Source: Sphagnum magellanicum (taxonomy: Eukaryota; Streptophyta; Sphagnopsida; Sphagnales; Sphagnaceae). From it: a stretch of 64,000 nt of DNA. Made by a program: the position numbers and the translations under genes. The stretch covers positions 188,501 to 252,500 of the forward strand of contig CM038925.1 in the NCBI GenBank assembly GCA_021904315.1. Direction: 5' to 3'. The notes under the pieces were generated by a model, which saw only the letters and a list, made by a program, of their open reading frames with translations, had not been told where the DNA came from and made no database searches. Below, piece by piece: positions 35,711 through 48,500 of the stretch; position 1 is the stretch's first letter, and every line of letters begins with the position of its first letter.

Positions 35711-36479
35711 ACATTAAAAACATTTCATTAATTGAGGATGATCTAGTTCACAAGTTGGCTATCATTTATACAAAAAAATTACCAACATAAGGCATTTATT
35801 CCTTCTAGTTTCCACAATTTTCTTTCATTGTGATTTTTTTTCAAATTTTGGTTCATCAATTTTTGATTTTTAATTTCCAATTTTTTTCAATTTTATATTG
35901 TAAACTATGATTTATTGCAAACCCTTCTTCCACATTTTTTTTTCACATAACAACCCCATTCCTAACAATATCACAAGTTTCACTTATTATGTTTTCATTT
36001 TCTTAAGATTGTTCCATTTTGCAATTTTCATGAGAGATTTAGTAGAAGAAAAATGAATACAATTGCAAACAAATAAACAAAAGACTATCCAATAAGGTTT
36101 GAAGTTTGAAGGTTGAGAAAACAATTACAAGGATTTACAAAGCAAAGAGGTTAAAGGTGAGAAGATGAAAAAGTGATGAAAGAAATGAAGGAAAAAAATG
36201 TAATGTGAGGTTCAAATATTTAATTAGGGAAATCTAAAACCATGTCCGAATGAAAAAAACCTTGGAAAACAACTAGAACTAAAAAAATAATTACAAAAAA
36301 ATAAAAATAAAATGAAAACCAAAACATACAAGAAAATGATATAAACAAGAGAAAAACACAAATGCAAAAAAGAAAAAAAAACCTTAACAAAATGTAGGTT
36401 GCACATGTTTCCTATGTTCCACCTCTTGCAAAAACATGTAGGGGGGAAAGTACCAAGCAAGAGGGCAAACTTGGAGTTC
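35711..36479. other. AT-rich region without a supported gene
   Basis: Purine-rich, A-rich runs (36230-36390) give long open frames on the minus strand made of F, S and L residues, a composition effect. Nothing else recognised. Confidence 0.45.
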
Positions 36480-37070
36480 CAAGTAGGTTAATAAAGTGGA
36501 CATGTAGCGAGTAGGTGAAAGTAGGCATGCATGCAATGTAACAATGGCAAAATAAGCGTTTAAGATAAACAAAAATCCGAAGCTGTCTTTTACAGTCCTT
36601 TTTTAGTTAGACACTTTTTTTTGGTACCCTAATCATGAATGAACCCACATGTAGTAAGCACGTGGAAATAAACACTCAAGGTAGTGATGGCAAAACATGT
36701 GCAAACAAGGCAAACATGCAACAAGTAGGCAAAAGCAAACATACAAGGCGATGATGATAAAGTAGGCATGAACAAGACAAATAGGTAGCAAGTAGGTAGG
36801 CAAGGCAACAATGGCAAAATAGGCTTCAATAAGGCAGATTTGCAACAAGTAGGTGGAAACAAATGCATAATGTAATGATGACAAAACATGTGCAAACTCA
36901 ATGGGCAAGTAACAAGTAGGTGGAAGCAAGCACACAAGGAAGTGATGGCGAAATACACACAAATAAAACAAACATGCAACAAGAAGGCGAAAATAGGCAA
37001 GCGAAGTGACAATGATGGAACAAGCATGAATGAAACGAACAAGTTGCAACAAGTAGGTGAAAGTAGAAAA
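36480..37070. repeat. Degenerate minisatellite, ~66-bp period
   Basis: The word ACAAGTAGG or a close variant recurs near 36721, 36787, 36845, 36912, 36978 and 37048, with weaker units to the left from about 36480. Between them ATGGCAAAA/ATGACAAAACATGTGCAAAC-type words recur in the same order. The mean spacing is about 66 bp, i.e. 22 codons. Because the period is a multiple of three, two overlapping minus-strand frames (37042-36629 and 37052-36633) stay open for 137 and 139 codons with a repeated cysteine- and leucine-rich pattern. I treat these as a by-product, not a gene. Confidence 0.75.
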
Positions 37071-40000
37071 TGGAGATCTTTTAACTCAAAGAAAATAAAA
37101 ACTAGTACTAGTAATTAAGACCAATACAAAAACACAACAAAAGGCCAAAAAAAAAACCCTTTGCAATGCTTGGAAATTAAAATGTGAGTAGTGAGAGTGT
37201 GAGAGGAAGAGGGAGTCTTAGAGGGAATTTTAGAGGAGAGAAAAACACCAATTGGGTGCCACCAAAGCCTAAACCTTAATAGTGTTGACTTCTTTTAGAA
37301 TCTCATACCTTACACTTAACACCTAACCCCCTACACCTACCATGTAAACCCCTTAGCTAAAAATTGGATCTCATAAAAAAATTACATAACCCAATTTTGA
37401 ATTTTAAAAATTCTGAAAAAAAGTAAGGGTCTCAGCCTCGATTCTCTCATGAGATAGAACCAGAGGTCAGAACATTGATCAGGATATCACTTAAAGTGAT
37501 ATCCAGAGGTTTTTGATTGGGGGTAACCGAGTGAGAACCAAGTGAGTGGTACCATATCATTGCGAGTAACTATACCATGAGACTAACAAAATTTATAGAA
37601 GAAAAATAAAATTCAAAGGGTTTAAAAGAAGGGGATCCTTTTGATGGTGAAGTGTCCTAGCTATGTACAAACGAACCGGGTCCACAATTCTCCGTAGGGA
37701 ACATTCGGTGGCACCTTGTACAACTCGCACCGCTTCAAATCGACGTAACAAAGACTAATTGAATGACGAAGAAGTAAGAAACACAGTAATCGAATGGGAA
37801 ATCCAAACAATACAGATCGGAGTTTAAGTCCAAACGTGGCTCACCATACACAAGTGAGGCACAAATGAATTTGATTCCTTGTGAAGCAGCCGTTGTGGAC
37901 GTCAAGCCTCTTACACTTCACCCAGGTAGCAGCGCAACGGATCGAAGTCGAGGCGATGATGGAAATTATCTGAGGAGCTCACACATTTATATTCTGCATC
38001 AAAGGTCGGTGTACCACGACCATCATTTAACTGAGGTCCACATGTGTAAAATGTGGGATTGGACAGACTTCATTTGCCCGTACTCCGTCGTCAACACATA
38101 GACGAATGCCATTGACTCATCCATCATCCCACACCTCCAAACAGGGATCAAGCTGATGTGAACTCGTGGAGTTCATCGTGTCTTTGAAAAAGTAGTGTTG
38201 AAAGTTATTGTCAATTATGAATGAGTACTCCGCTGAGCTCTCTGTCCGATCTAAGTGACAAGGCAGCAAGAATTTCAACGAAATTTGCTGCCAGAGAAGC
38301 AATCAGTGATCCCACTTAAATAATTCAAATTCATGAGCAGCTACTGCGCTTCTCGGTTCTTCCTTCATGGAGGTCAGGAAATGTAAATTAAATCTGCTGT
38401 GCTCAATCAAGAAAGACTACGTTCCTGCTGCCGTAGAGTGGATCTGTCTAGAGTGAAAGGGTCTCGGAGGCCTGCAGTGTGCACCAGTGCATCTTATTTA
38501 CAGCACTGAGCTATCCTGAGAATATGTCCATCACACTGAAAATGTGATCACAAGGCGACACCAATCCGTGACCAAAATTTCACTGAAAACTTGATGACAA
38601 GGCGGCACTAATCCATGTTGGATATCAGGAGCTTGCGTTTATTGGGGTCTGTCACAATACACTTGTTAGCTCTGTCAAAACTTGAAATAAAGGCATCGTG
38701 GGAACTCCTTAATTTTGAAGGAGTGCACTAATGGATGTAGGCTGACGCTATAGAAAATAGCCGGTTACAGCTGGTAAGAAAAGCGAGACGCTAAACACCC
38801 CATCGTAAGAAAACACAGAGGAATGCTCCAGCTTGTGTTCAAGGGTTGTGTCTAACAACTTTGGATTTGGATGCCCCAGTGGCCTATTTGTTGGCTCTGC
38901 CCTTAGGAAGAGACTTCACGTCAGTGGAGAAGTTTGGACTACGTAACCAGTGAGAGCAGGCCAGTTTCCTGTAACCAGCCTGCTCGAGCTGTGTTATCGC
39001 ACATAACCAGTAGTAGGGGGCAGGGAGATGACGGTCCCCTTTGTCATCTTCTACGAGGCGCCAAGAAAACGAGGCTCCATCCATGAGCTCAACAGGTTAT
39101 GGGATTCACATCCATGAGCTCAGCAGTTCATGTTGTATAACTGTTGTGTGGGTGTCCAATGAGGAAGCAACACCTCATCAAGACGCCCCCTGCTACTGGT
39201 TATGGGTGCTGGTTCACTCTGGCCCACGGTGAGCAAGTTGCTCTTTGGTCCTTATCATGTGTTTTTCCATAGATTGTGCATAGCATATGCTTGTCAGCAG
39301 ATGTCAGCTCCCTTGGTAAGATACACCTGTGTTTGGTGAAGGGCATGTTTACCCTAGCCATTTGACATACAAAAAAATCCACACTAAAAAAGTGCACACA
39401 TGTCAAGAGGTTATGCAGATTTTTTTGGAGAAATCTTGAGACAAGAAGGAAACTTTTCTGGAAGTCAATTGACATTCAACTTTTGTTTTTGTCATGGCCT
39501 AACATGCCATGTCGTATAACACGTCATCATCAAATATCATATGTCATGTCAGGCATGCATCCCATGTCATGATTTCTCATGCACACATGCACATTACATT
39601 CATGGCATGTATCTGTAGCCAACATTGCTCCGTGACATGCACCACACCTATTTCCCTACTGCCATATAACTCACAAAAATATAACTTACAGCCAAGTGGA
39701 GCGGGTGAACTGGTGAAGTCAACTCGGCAAAATTACCAAATAGCCAAATAACTGCTAAATAACAATGTGAACTTCATAATTTTGCAGAGTGTACTTGGGA
39801 TAGAATCGAAGTCAACTTGGCAGAATAGCCGAGCTCACTCATGCAAGCCATGCTTTCCTGCATAGCATGTGGCCTTACCTTCCTTTTGCTAGGTTTAGTC
39901 AAGGCAGTGCCTGCAAGGCATTTATGAAACTATGTACATAACCCCCACATTGCCTGATGGTGTTGCAAGAGTGGACCAAGAGACCTGCCAGCCATGAGGC

Positions 40001-40201
40001 AGCATGAAGGGAGCCTCGAGTCTTCCAAATGCAGAATTAATCCTTCCGATTGGCTTTCATTACTTCTCTTAGGAGTAAATCAGGATGGATAGAGAGGCTG
40101 CTGCAACATGACTCAATCACTAACACCACTTACTGTGGAGTAGCATTTAATCAAGGCTAAGACAGAAGAGACTAATCAACAGCTCTAGATGATCTAGTTA
40201 G
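37071..40201. other. Region without a supported gene, with an inverted-repeat element
   Basis: Scattered short frames only. The part from about 37650 to 39230 is less AT-rich than its surroundings, but I find no domain on either strand. A 10-bp-arm palindrome (GGATATCACT and AGTGATATCC, 3-nt spacer) lies at 37482-37504. The stretch 39480-39620 is rich in CATGTC words. Confidence 0.45.
39002..39204. repeat. Inverted-repeat element, possible MITE (203 bp)
   Basis: CATAACCAGTAGTAGGGGGC at 39002-39021 pairs with GCCCCCTGCTACTGGTTATG at 39185-39204 over 20 bp with one mismatch. Two further partial copies of TAACCAG lie just outside. Inside is a direct repeat of ATCCATGAGCTCA. I could not find a target-site duplication, so the transposon reading is tentative. 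Confidence 0.55.
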
Positions 40202-40345
40202 TCAATGGCATTACAAGTGACCACATTTCAAGGTGGCATACTCTCCTACATACTCCATGCTCCCACATTTTGCATACATATCCATCAAGGTACTCCCCAC
40301 AAAGACGTCTGAATCCCATGCACTTTCAGTGATGTGCTCTAAAAC
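40202..40345 (-). pseudogene. PPR gene fragment on the left side of block C
   Basis: The minus strand reads HITESAWDSDVFVG, STLMDMYAKCGSME, then after a small deletion NVVT and a stop. This is the standard PPR repeat found in fern editing factors. Its upstream edge coincides with the first base of the foldback element at 40346. The fragment at 53149-54114, on the same strand and ending at the other edge of block C, fits as the preceding part of the same gene; about 40 codons between the two pieces are missing. Confidence 0.8.
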
Positions 40346-41200
40346 TAAGTACCCCCAGTTTATAATTGGGGTATTAGCCCACGCCAAAAATAATGACAAA
40401 CAGTTTTGGAAATAGAAATTTCATGCAGTCAATGGGAAGGCTCAGCATTCACTCAAAGTGCCTTGATTTTTTTGTTTTAAAGGGTTTTGAAGGGGGGGGG
40501 GTGCAGTCTGGGAGAGGATTTTTTTCATTTTTCCATGTTCCTTTCAAGTTCCCATCAGGTTCCCAATGTGTTCCCCAAGGGTGTTCCCAATAACATCTCA
40601 CTTTAATCCCATATGTTTTGCCCAAAGTCCTCCCCTTCTCCCCTATATAGGTGGGCCAAAGGGGGAGGCACTTAATCTTTCCATAGAATCTTCCATTTCG
40701 CGGGGCCTCCATAGTTTTAACTTTTTGTTTGTAATGGGCCATTATTGGCTCATTGGCAAAAAAAAAGAAAAACTTGGACTTGTGAGGCACCCCCAACTAT
40801 TTAATATGAAACAGAATAAGTACCCCCAGTTTAAATAAGGGGAACACATTAGGAACCTGATGGGAACCCATTGGGAACTTGAAGGGAATATGTTAGGAAC
40901 AAAGGAAAAATGAAAAAAATCCCCTCCTCACAAAACTTAAAAGAAAAAAAATCAAGGCACTTTGAGTGCATGCTGAGCCTTCCCATTGGGAACTTGAAGG
41001 GAACATGTCGGGAACAAAGGAAAATTTTTAAAAATCCTCCCCCAGCTGGCCCCCCCTCCAAAAAACTTTAAAACAAAAAAATCAAGGCACTTTGAGTGCA
41101 TGCTGAGCCTTCCCATTGGCTGCATGAGATTTCCATTTCCAAAACTGTTCGTCACAATTTTGGCCTGGGCTAATATCCCCATTATAAACTTGGGGTACTC
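40346..41200. mobile_element. Foldback / long-TIR element at the left end of block C
   Basis: This is the counterpart of 17181-18044, with the same AAGTACCCCC/GGGGTACTC ends, inner direct duplication and internal copy of the terminal word (about 40818). It contains a longer G-run near 40490-40501. Its left end abuts PPR coding sequence directly. Confidence 0.8.
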
Positions 41201-43363
41201 ATTAAACCCTTGGAATCAATATATTTTGGAATCATTTGGATAGCTTAACAAACTTAGCTTGTTTGCAATTACTTCTCTCACACAAAAGCAGGCTTGGTGG
41301 ACTTGCATGCTTTGCTATCCTCCCTGGTCAGCATTTCCAACAAACGTATCACCCACTCCCCATGCACTATGGATGCACACCATAGAGGCACACCATAGAG
41401 GCACATATTTTTCCATGATATCGAAGTGTTCTCTAGAGAACCATCCTGGCCATGCCATTTGCTTCAGTTCAAAACTCATGATTCGCATATCACAGGGCAT
41501 TGTGATGGTTTCACTTTTGGGTTCCCAGAACTTTTGACGATGAAAAGCTCAAAATATCAACATTTCAAGCAATAAATTTCTTCAAAAATCAACAATTTCA
41601 AGAATAATTTAATTAGTGCCAAATCCCTTCTTTATCATGGTAATATTCTTGCGACTACTACCTGGTATTATGTGTGTAGCCACAACTCTATCCAAACCAA
41701 CAATGCTCATGACCCAAGAGTTAGTTAAGCAGTAGCTCCTGAACAAATAGCTAACATTGTAACAGCAATTGGATTGGATTCCCACCAGTATGGAGTGTAC
41801 ATTCTCACACTTAATAAAATGCATGGATGTGATTTCTCCATCCAACTGATCTGCGAGTCTCAAATTAGATAATGATTCTGCCATCTTATTTTACTTCTAC
41901 TTCAAGGTTTTACATCAGTCCTATCACATTCATTGATTCAGTTTTCAAGACTTTCTTATGAAGTTATAATTGGAACCTAATATAGTTAACCAATTAGAAC
42001 CGAATGTGTAACTAGTGCATGGCTACTGAAGCCCAGGTCTCTGAGTACATAAGTGTTCACTTACTGGCCTATTTTCCCTAGGCCTTGCTAGTTTCAAAGA
42101 GAAGTTCTCTTTATCTCTTTGCTCATATATTTTTGCTAACACTAACCAAAACTAGACTGGATCTGATAAAAGTTCAAAGTTTAATACTCTTACTTAGGGC
42201 CAGTTTAATGTATAATCATATTAGGATACATATCTGCAGATTGTATAAGGATTGCTCCAGCAAGGGAGAAGGCAAGGGCTTGAATGGGGAGACAGTAATG
42301 AAGCTGTGCCTCAACGTCATCCCTCTTGTTCCGTTTGTTTTGTTTCTTTTATTTCGTCTTTTTCATTCACTTGTTTCCCCTCAAGTCAATCTTCACTTTT
42401 GCACTTTTGCATTCCCTAATTAGACACTTGGGGTTTTTAATGTGATCATTATATGTATTCATGAAGTTGCAATACACACGCAGGTACAACCAACCAGAGG
42501 TGAAAACAGGTTAGAATCAAATGGTTGGTAAGTACACCTTATGAGCAAACAAAACAAGTTATAACTATTTGCATACCAATAGGAAATTTCCTAAAAGCAA
42601 ACCAACATCTTCATCATGAATAGCTCTGTCATTACTCCCTCCTATTTCATCAGCTTCAGAGACACTGTGTGTAAATAGTTATACCTGCTCAGAACTTTAG
42701 TGAAAGGCATCCATCCAACAAAAATATGTGTCCTGAGTTTCTGTCCCAATTTTCAGACGCATTTGGGAAGACTTAGGCATGTTCTCAGCTAGCATTAATC
42801 AAGAGGCATATACGAAAGAACAACATATCTTACAGCCAATACTGGGGTTATTAGTTATTAGAAATACTATACACTGGTCTTGTTCAACTTTTATTAGTTT
42901 TGAAGAAGGATCTGAAACTCCGCCTTGGTACATTTGTGTTCCTAGGAAGAGAGGCCCCTTCTGTTGGAGGGTCTTGTGCATCAGCTGCAGGAGTAGCTGC
43001 AAGTTTGTCTGGTGATGGTTTCTTACTCAACCTTGAAACAAGAAACAAAACACAATTTTGTCAGATCCTGTGCAATTGTTGAAAGGATTTGCAACAACAG
43101 ATGAAAAGAAATGAAAACAAAGAAGAAGGCCTAATATGAAGCAAACAGTAGATGAAGACCTCTAAGTAGACAGAATTGCTGGAGCTTTCTTTGTTCAAAG
43201 TGTAGAGTTCATTGTAAAACTAGCAACAGACCTGTCACGGAAAATTCTGAAACTCTCAAGTTTCAACACTCCTTCATTGGAGAATTTGCCAAATGGCCTA
43301 CCCACATCACTATAAAGGTGAAGGAGACTGACTAATTACCAGGACCTGTACCATTTTGTCTCT
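41201..43363. other. Region of block C without a supported gene
   Basis: Counterpart of 18045-20267. The 91-codon minus frame persists at 41609-41884 with five amino-acid changes and no silent change relative to B. Nothing else recognised. Confidence 0.5.
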
Positions 43364-43861
43364 CTAATTGTCCCTAGTACTTGATCTTGAAAAAGTGATG
43401 TTTAGCACACAAAAACTTGTGCCAAATGTTCGTGGATGGAAACTTAGCTTTTCCATATGTGGCTCAAATACACAGCATTCTTTCTCAGCAAATTTCAGAA
43501 TTATGTTGTACCTCTGTTCACAATGTTTAGTGAACTCATGATTCTGTGTGTCCCATCGGATAGTGATGACAGAGTTGTCAATCAATTCATCACCAGTCAC
43601 GTACAACACAGTTTTGTTATTACACCACACTCGCAATGTCCAGTATGTTTGGTTTGGATCACACTCAACCAAATAGTTGGACTCTCCCACAATATTTGTC
43701 TGTGGTGGATTGCTGGTACTAGTTTCCAGCGTAATGTTGGGATTTGGTTCACCTTTTGGTGTCAATCTGCATCGCCGTATCTGTGTCCGATTTGAAGTCT
43801 CTTCAAATAACTCGAGGGTCTTATTAGTTTCATTGACGAGATTTGTCTTCAGTTTACCCAT
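43364..43861 (-). CDS. Small intronless protein of the block, copy C (165 aa, unrecognised)
   Basis: An ATG at 43861-43859 opens a frame identical in layout to the copy-B protein. Only two residues differ over the shared 143. Where copy B stops (TGA), this copy has CGA and continues for 22 residues to a TAG at 43364-43366, the tail containing TFGTSFCVLNITF. After its stop, copy B can encode almost the same tail, so either C preserves the original length and B has gained a stop, or C has lost one. The family is not recognised; there is no leader or membrane span. Confidence 0.48.
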   Translation of the reverse strand: MGKLKTNLVNETNKTLELFEETSNRTQIRRCRLTPKGEPNPNITLETSTSNPPQTNIVGESNYLVECDPNQTYWTLRVWCNNKTVLYVTGDELIDNSVITIRWDTQNHEFTKHCEQRYNIILKFAEKECCVFEPHMEKLSFHPRTFGTSFCVLNITFSRSSTRDN

Positions 43862-44458
43862 GTCTTTGTCTTAGCACTGCACTTTTCCAGCAATTAGTGC
43901 TTCAATTTATCCTGCAATAAAAAAGTCATGAGAACTCCCACTAGGATTTCTAAAATACTCAAAATCCTTCACTTGATTTAACAGAAATGTTTGCATATTG
44001 GAAATACTCTGACATCATCAACAAGACTTTGGAAAAGTGATTGTACATTTCCATGCTGATAGGGAACGTTTTGAGAAAGTGCAACATGGTGAAATTCTCA
44101 TTGTGGATAACAGCACAATTTCCTTTAGTTGTACCCATGACTCACACCCTTTGGACCATTATTTCCACTGATAGGAGCCAAAAGTACTTCAGAGAGCATA
44201 AGATAATAATTATAACTCTCATGTGATCATTAATCTTGTTTGATTTCCAGCCCATATGATCTGTAATATATCAGACAACAGGCCGCTTGGACTTTGGCTA
44301 CTACCTAAATCCAAGAAGATGAAACAATGTAATCTGAGTTGGGCTATCTTTGATCCACATTCAATCATGAAATGCATAATAGGACAAGGAAGCATACTAA
44401 CCAGTCTGATGGGTGATAACCTATGAGCTCTTGGCTTACCTGCCAGGGTGCCTGCGCA

Positions 44459-45559
44459 CTAGTTTGATGAATTTCCGTTACAGAGTACAACGAAGCAACT
44501 TGCCAGGATGATGGCTGAAAAAAGAAGCAGAGATAGAAGTATAGCCCAGAAATATATGAGCTTTAATCCTGCTGATTTCTTTTCGGACAACTCTGCTAAC
44601 TCCACTGGCTGTGGGAATTTGAACTCTGCTCCAGTTGTCCTCAACACCCGAATCGAATTTTGCCAAACCTGCAGTTAATGGCAATTCTTTGTGAGAACTG
44701 AATCTATCATCTTTACATGGATCAGTCACCTACTACTAATTGCAAGAAGGTTATGTCCAATTTGCATGCAATTCGCGAGATTCGAGGTCATGTCCATATG
44801 AATGCCTACGATCACTAAGTATAGACCAAATCGTTTCCTTTAGAAAGTGTTCATCGCTTTCCACTCAGGTATTGAATCATATGGCAGAAATAGAAAATAT
44901 ATCGATCACACGGGACAGGCGCAAATTGCTCGTCTCAGTTTCCCCTACAAAGCTCTCCGGCATAACAAAACCATTTCTACAAGAGTTCGCAGGAACTCCA
45001 CAACACTGATCTCTCGGAAGATGGAAACACTCACCTTCGAATCGTTTGTTTCTTCTTCGAGAGCACGCCTCAACTGGCTGTAGTCTTTGAGCTTGGCATA
45101 CACACTGGCGATAGTGGCTACTCAAGCCAACAGGGACAGCGACGCCGGACCCCAGGATTGGGAACACCTGATAAGATTCTTCTGCGCCACAGCAGTAAGC
45201 ACCACGCCTTGAAACACACTGTAAAACCCAATCAACTGGTACAACTCGTTTTTGGTGTTGATGCTTCGGGTTCTCTTTTTCTCTATCCTCGACAACGCCA
45301 CCTTGAACTGTGTCTCCCAATCTATCAGAGCCCGATTCAACTTTGGGTCCTTCTCTATTTGAAGTAGACACTCAACCTCTACTTCGATTGGATTGACATT
45401 CTTGCTCTCAACGTGCGCGGCAGCATCCTCCAAGTATGGCCGCAGAGCTTCCCTTTCCTTATTGGCGTTCAGAGTACAACATCCCTCCCGTTCTTCAGTT
45501 GGGTCATCGATGATGTCAACAAGCACGCAAATTTCCCCCTCTTTTGGACCTCCGGCCAT
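44459..45559 (-). pseudogene. Two-exon membrane protein of the block, copy C (disabled)
   Basis: Exon 1 corresponds to 45559-45035 and exon 2 to 44668-44459; the donor (AAG|GTGAGTG) and acceptor (CTGCAG|GTTTGG) are both kept. Two lesions separate it from copy B. A 48-bp in-frame deletion removes most of the first DPKL repeat. A TCA-to-TGA change at about 45122-45124 replaces a serine inside the second predicted membrane span. Exon 2 carries 12 extra bases that add residues around VELAELSE. A product ending at the TGA would lack part of span two and all of span three. The frame is otherwise open, so the inactivation is recent. Confidence 0.82.
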
Positions 45560-48500
45560 TCGATTCGACAGAGGCCAAGATAGCAGAAGGGTCAGGTGTG
45601 CACCTCCGTCTCGAATGCCCAGTTGTCCTCTCGAAGCTTCTTTCTCACGCTTACCGACACGAGCAAAATCTGCCAACCCAAAAATGAAAATTTTCTCACA
45701 CCATCACGACTTTTCAACTTGAGTAAATTCACTCACTTTAGATTCTGTAGTAGTACCTTTATCATTTCGACAACAAACTGTAGAATAATTAATTAAATTT
45801 GAAATCTTAACTTCCTCACTTAGTTTTTCAATTCTGAGATTTTCAATAGGTAATGATTATACAAAATAATAAACAAAGTCTGTTATGATGTCTGCGGTTC
45901 AAAACTTGACAGTTAAATTTTTGATTTTATAAAAATTTCGATACAAATAATAAATAAAATTTCAAAAGTTCAACAAAATGAAAAATAATTTAATTTATGC
46001 CGAAATGATAAAAGTACTACAATATACTCGTATACCTTAATATTAAAAATATCAACCCACCCATGAAATGTACAACAGGGTGCATAATAACTTAAGTCCT
46101 GAAGTTATAACTCAAGTAAAAAATGGATCTTTTAAGGACCACACCAGGTCAAGCCAGTTTTTGATTATTTTAACAAAAAAATGGGTTCAGACTTGTCTCT
46201 GTTCCATTTTTGCTCAACCTAACTCCTTGCCGAAGTCCCAACCCATGGAGCTAAACTGCATAGTCAGAAATAGGACTCCCCATCATTATCTAGACTTGCA
46301 ATTCAGGCCCTAGTGAAGGACATAATCCCAATTTGAAGCTGTACACCAATCAGATTGCAGGATTGAATCAGGACTTATAAATCAAGCCCTAATGTGAAGC
46401 GGCCCTAAATTCACCATTTCTATTTGCCTGTCAGTTTGTTCCTAGACAGGCTCAATATTGAGGTGTTCCATACGACAAGGTCAAGGTGGACCACACACAC
46501 TCCTCCGTAAGTCGATTTTTATGAGGCCTTCCAGCTTTTTATATTTATATTTTATATTTTTCTACTTTCATATCTCATATGTAGCCAAATCTGGCTAAAT
46601 CATCCTATGGATGAACGTCTCTTCAACTACATCACAAAATTGAAAAAATAATTCTAATACATACAATGCAAATATAAGTGGGTAAATGTAGGGTAACAAC
46701 TTTTACACAACCATGACACATTTCAAACTGAAGATGACAAGTATGCAATCAACATTGGAAACATGAACACAAGGAAATTTAAAACATCCTATTCAAAATA
46801 ACAAAACATAATCAAATCAATCAATAATGTTAAAAATTTATTCAAAACCTTTTTGTAATGGAAAATAATAGTAAAATTTAAAGGGCTTTCAAGAGCATAT
46901 GGTAGAATGTTTTTTCACAATGATTATGTAATGAATAAAAAAATTAAAATGTATATATATATATATATATTCAACAATTAATCCCTATAATTTGAACGAA
47001 TTCATTATCATCGCATCATTACAAATATGAAAATGCATGTATGTTATATAATGATTGACATATGAGCAAAAGTATGATTAGGTGATACCAAAAGGAATGT
47101 CACATTATCATTTTTTTGAGATGACCTTGATTTCATAAATGATTTGTGCTTTTGTGGTGGAATAGGATATTATTTTAAAAATATCATTACATCATGCGTA
47201 TCATGAATTTTTTAATAGCCCACCTCAATCACAATTTGAGCATGTTTTGATATTTCTAAACATTTTCTGCATCAAAAGTTTCAAGAATGTAACAAATTTC
47301 AGGAATGAAAATAGAAACCATGTAAGTATGCTTTAAGACTTTATATCATTTTATTTCTTGTTGGAGAATATGGTTATGACATATACATAAGGAAAATGTT
47401 CAATAACAGTGTTAAAATGTGTATATTGAATTTTTGAATTATCATTGAATATTAAGAAAAATATTCATCCAAGCGCTACGCGAATAAGGAACAATTTTTT
47501 TTCTTTTTTAGTTCAAATTCAATTGTTGCTTGTAGGACTTGTGAAATAGTATATGTCTGCAATGGCTATTGATAAAAAAAGAGAAAAAAATAAAGTTGTT
47601 TTGATATTCATTGAAGAATTATGGCATTCTTGGAGTTGTGATGCTTTTAGGGACACAATTTTTTCAACCTTATCATACAAATCTAAATTGAAAAAATCAC
47701 ATTTTATTTTGAAAATAATCAAAAACCTTTGTTACATGGATGCAACAAGAAAAATTAAATTAAATTAAATTTTTAAAAATTCACCAAAAATTTTCTGACC
47801 GTTCTTTAAAATTTTCCTTAAGTGGTACCTAGTGATATTAGTGCATGTCCAGTGGTGTTCAGTACGTGATCTTGCACAGTAAAATTGGGTGAACAAAAGT
47901 CAAAATATGCCGGTTTGGCTCAGCAAAATGGTTTTGGTTCAGTACGACTGAATGCGGTGCAGTAGCTGGTAAAATGTTCAACAACACTGTGCACATGCAG
48001 GAAAGAGTGTAATAAATATGATCGGGCTGCTGCTGAGTGTTTCTGATTAGCCCATCATATGGATTGGTCCATGTGGTTTGCTATTAATAGTCCCCAAGCT
48101 ATGTGCTGTTCCAGTTCAGTTTGATACACAGGGTTGCATAAAAAGTAAACAACTAAACTTGGATGTGAAAAATATTTTTGCGAGGCCGCATACTGAGCAC
48201 CACTGGAGATGCTCTCACCCAATCATACTTGCACACATATAGCTGTTTATTTACCTTTTTCAAAACAATTACCTTCCCCAAGTAAAGGTAAAACTCAAAT
48301 AAGTACAAGTTGTGTAAAATCAAGACATGATAAATTTGAAATATTTATCATTTGGGTAGAGTACCTGAAAAAAAAACATTTACTAAACAGGTGGATCTGT
48401 ATGTAGCTTATTATGTACCCACGAGTACATCAAGATAATAAATTTACCAACCCAACACTAGTTTTTACTATTGTACAGACTACATTTCCAGAGTGTGATT

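Noticed and set aside
36629..37052. Two overlapping minus-strand frames of 137 and 139 codons
   Set aside because: They arise from a 66-bp tandem repeat whose period is a multiple of three; both frames cannot be coding, and neither shows a known domain.
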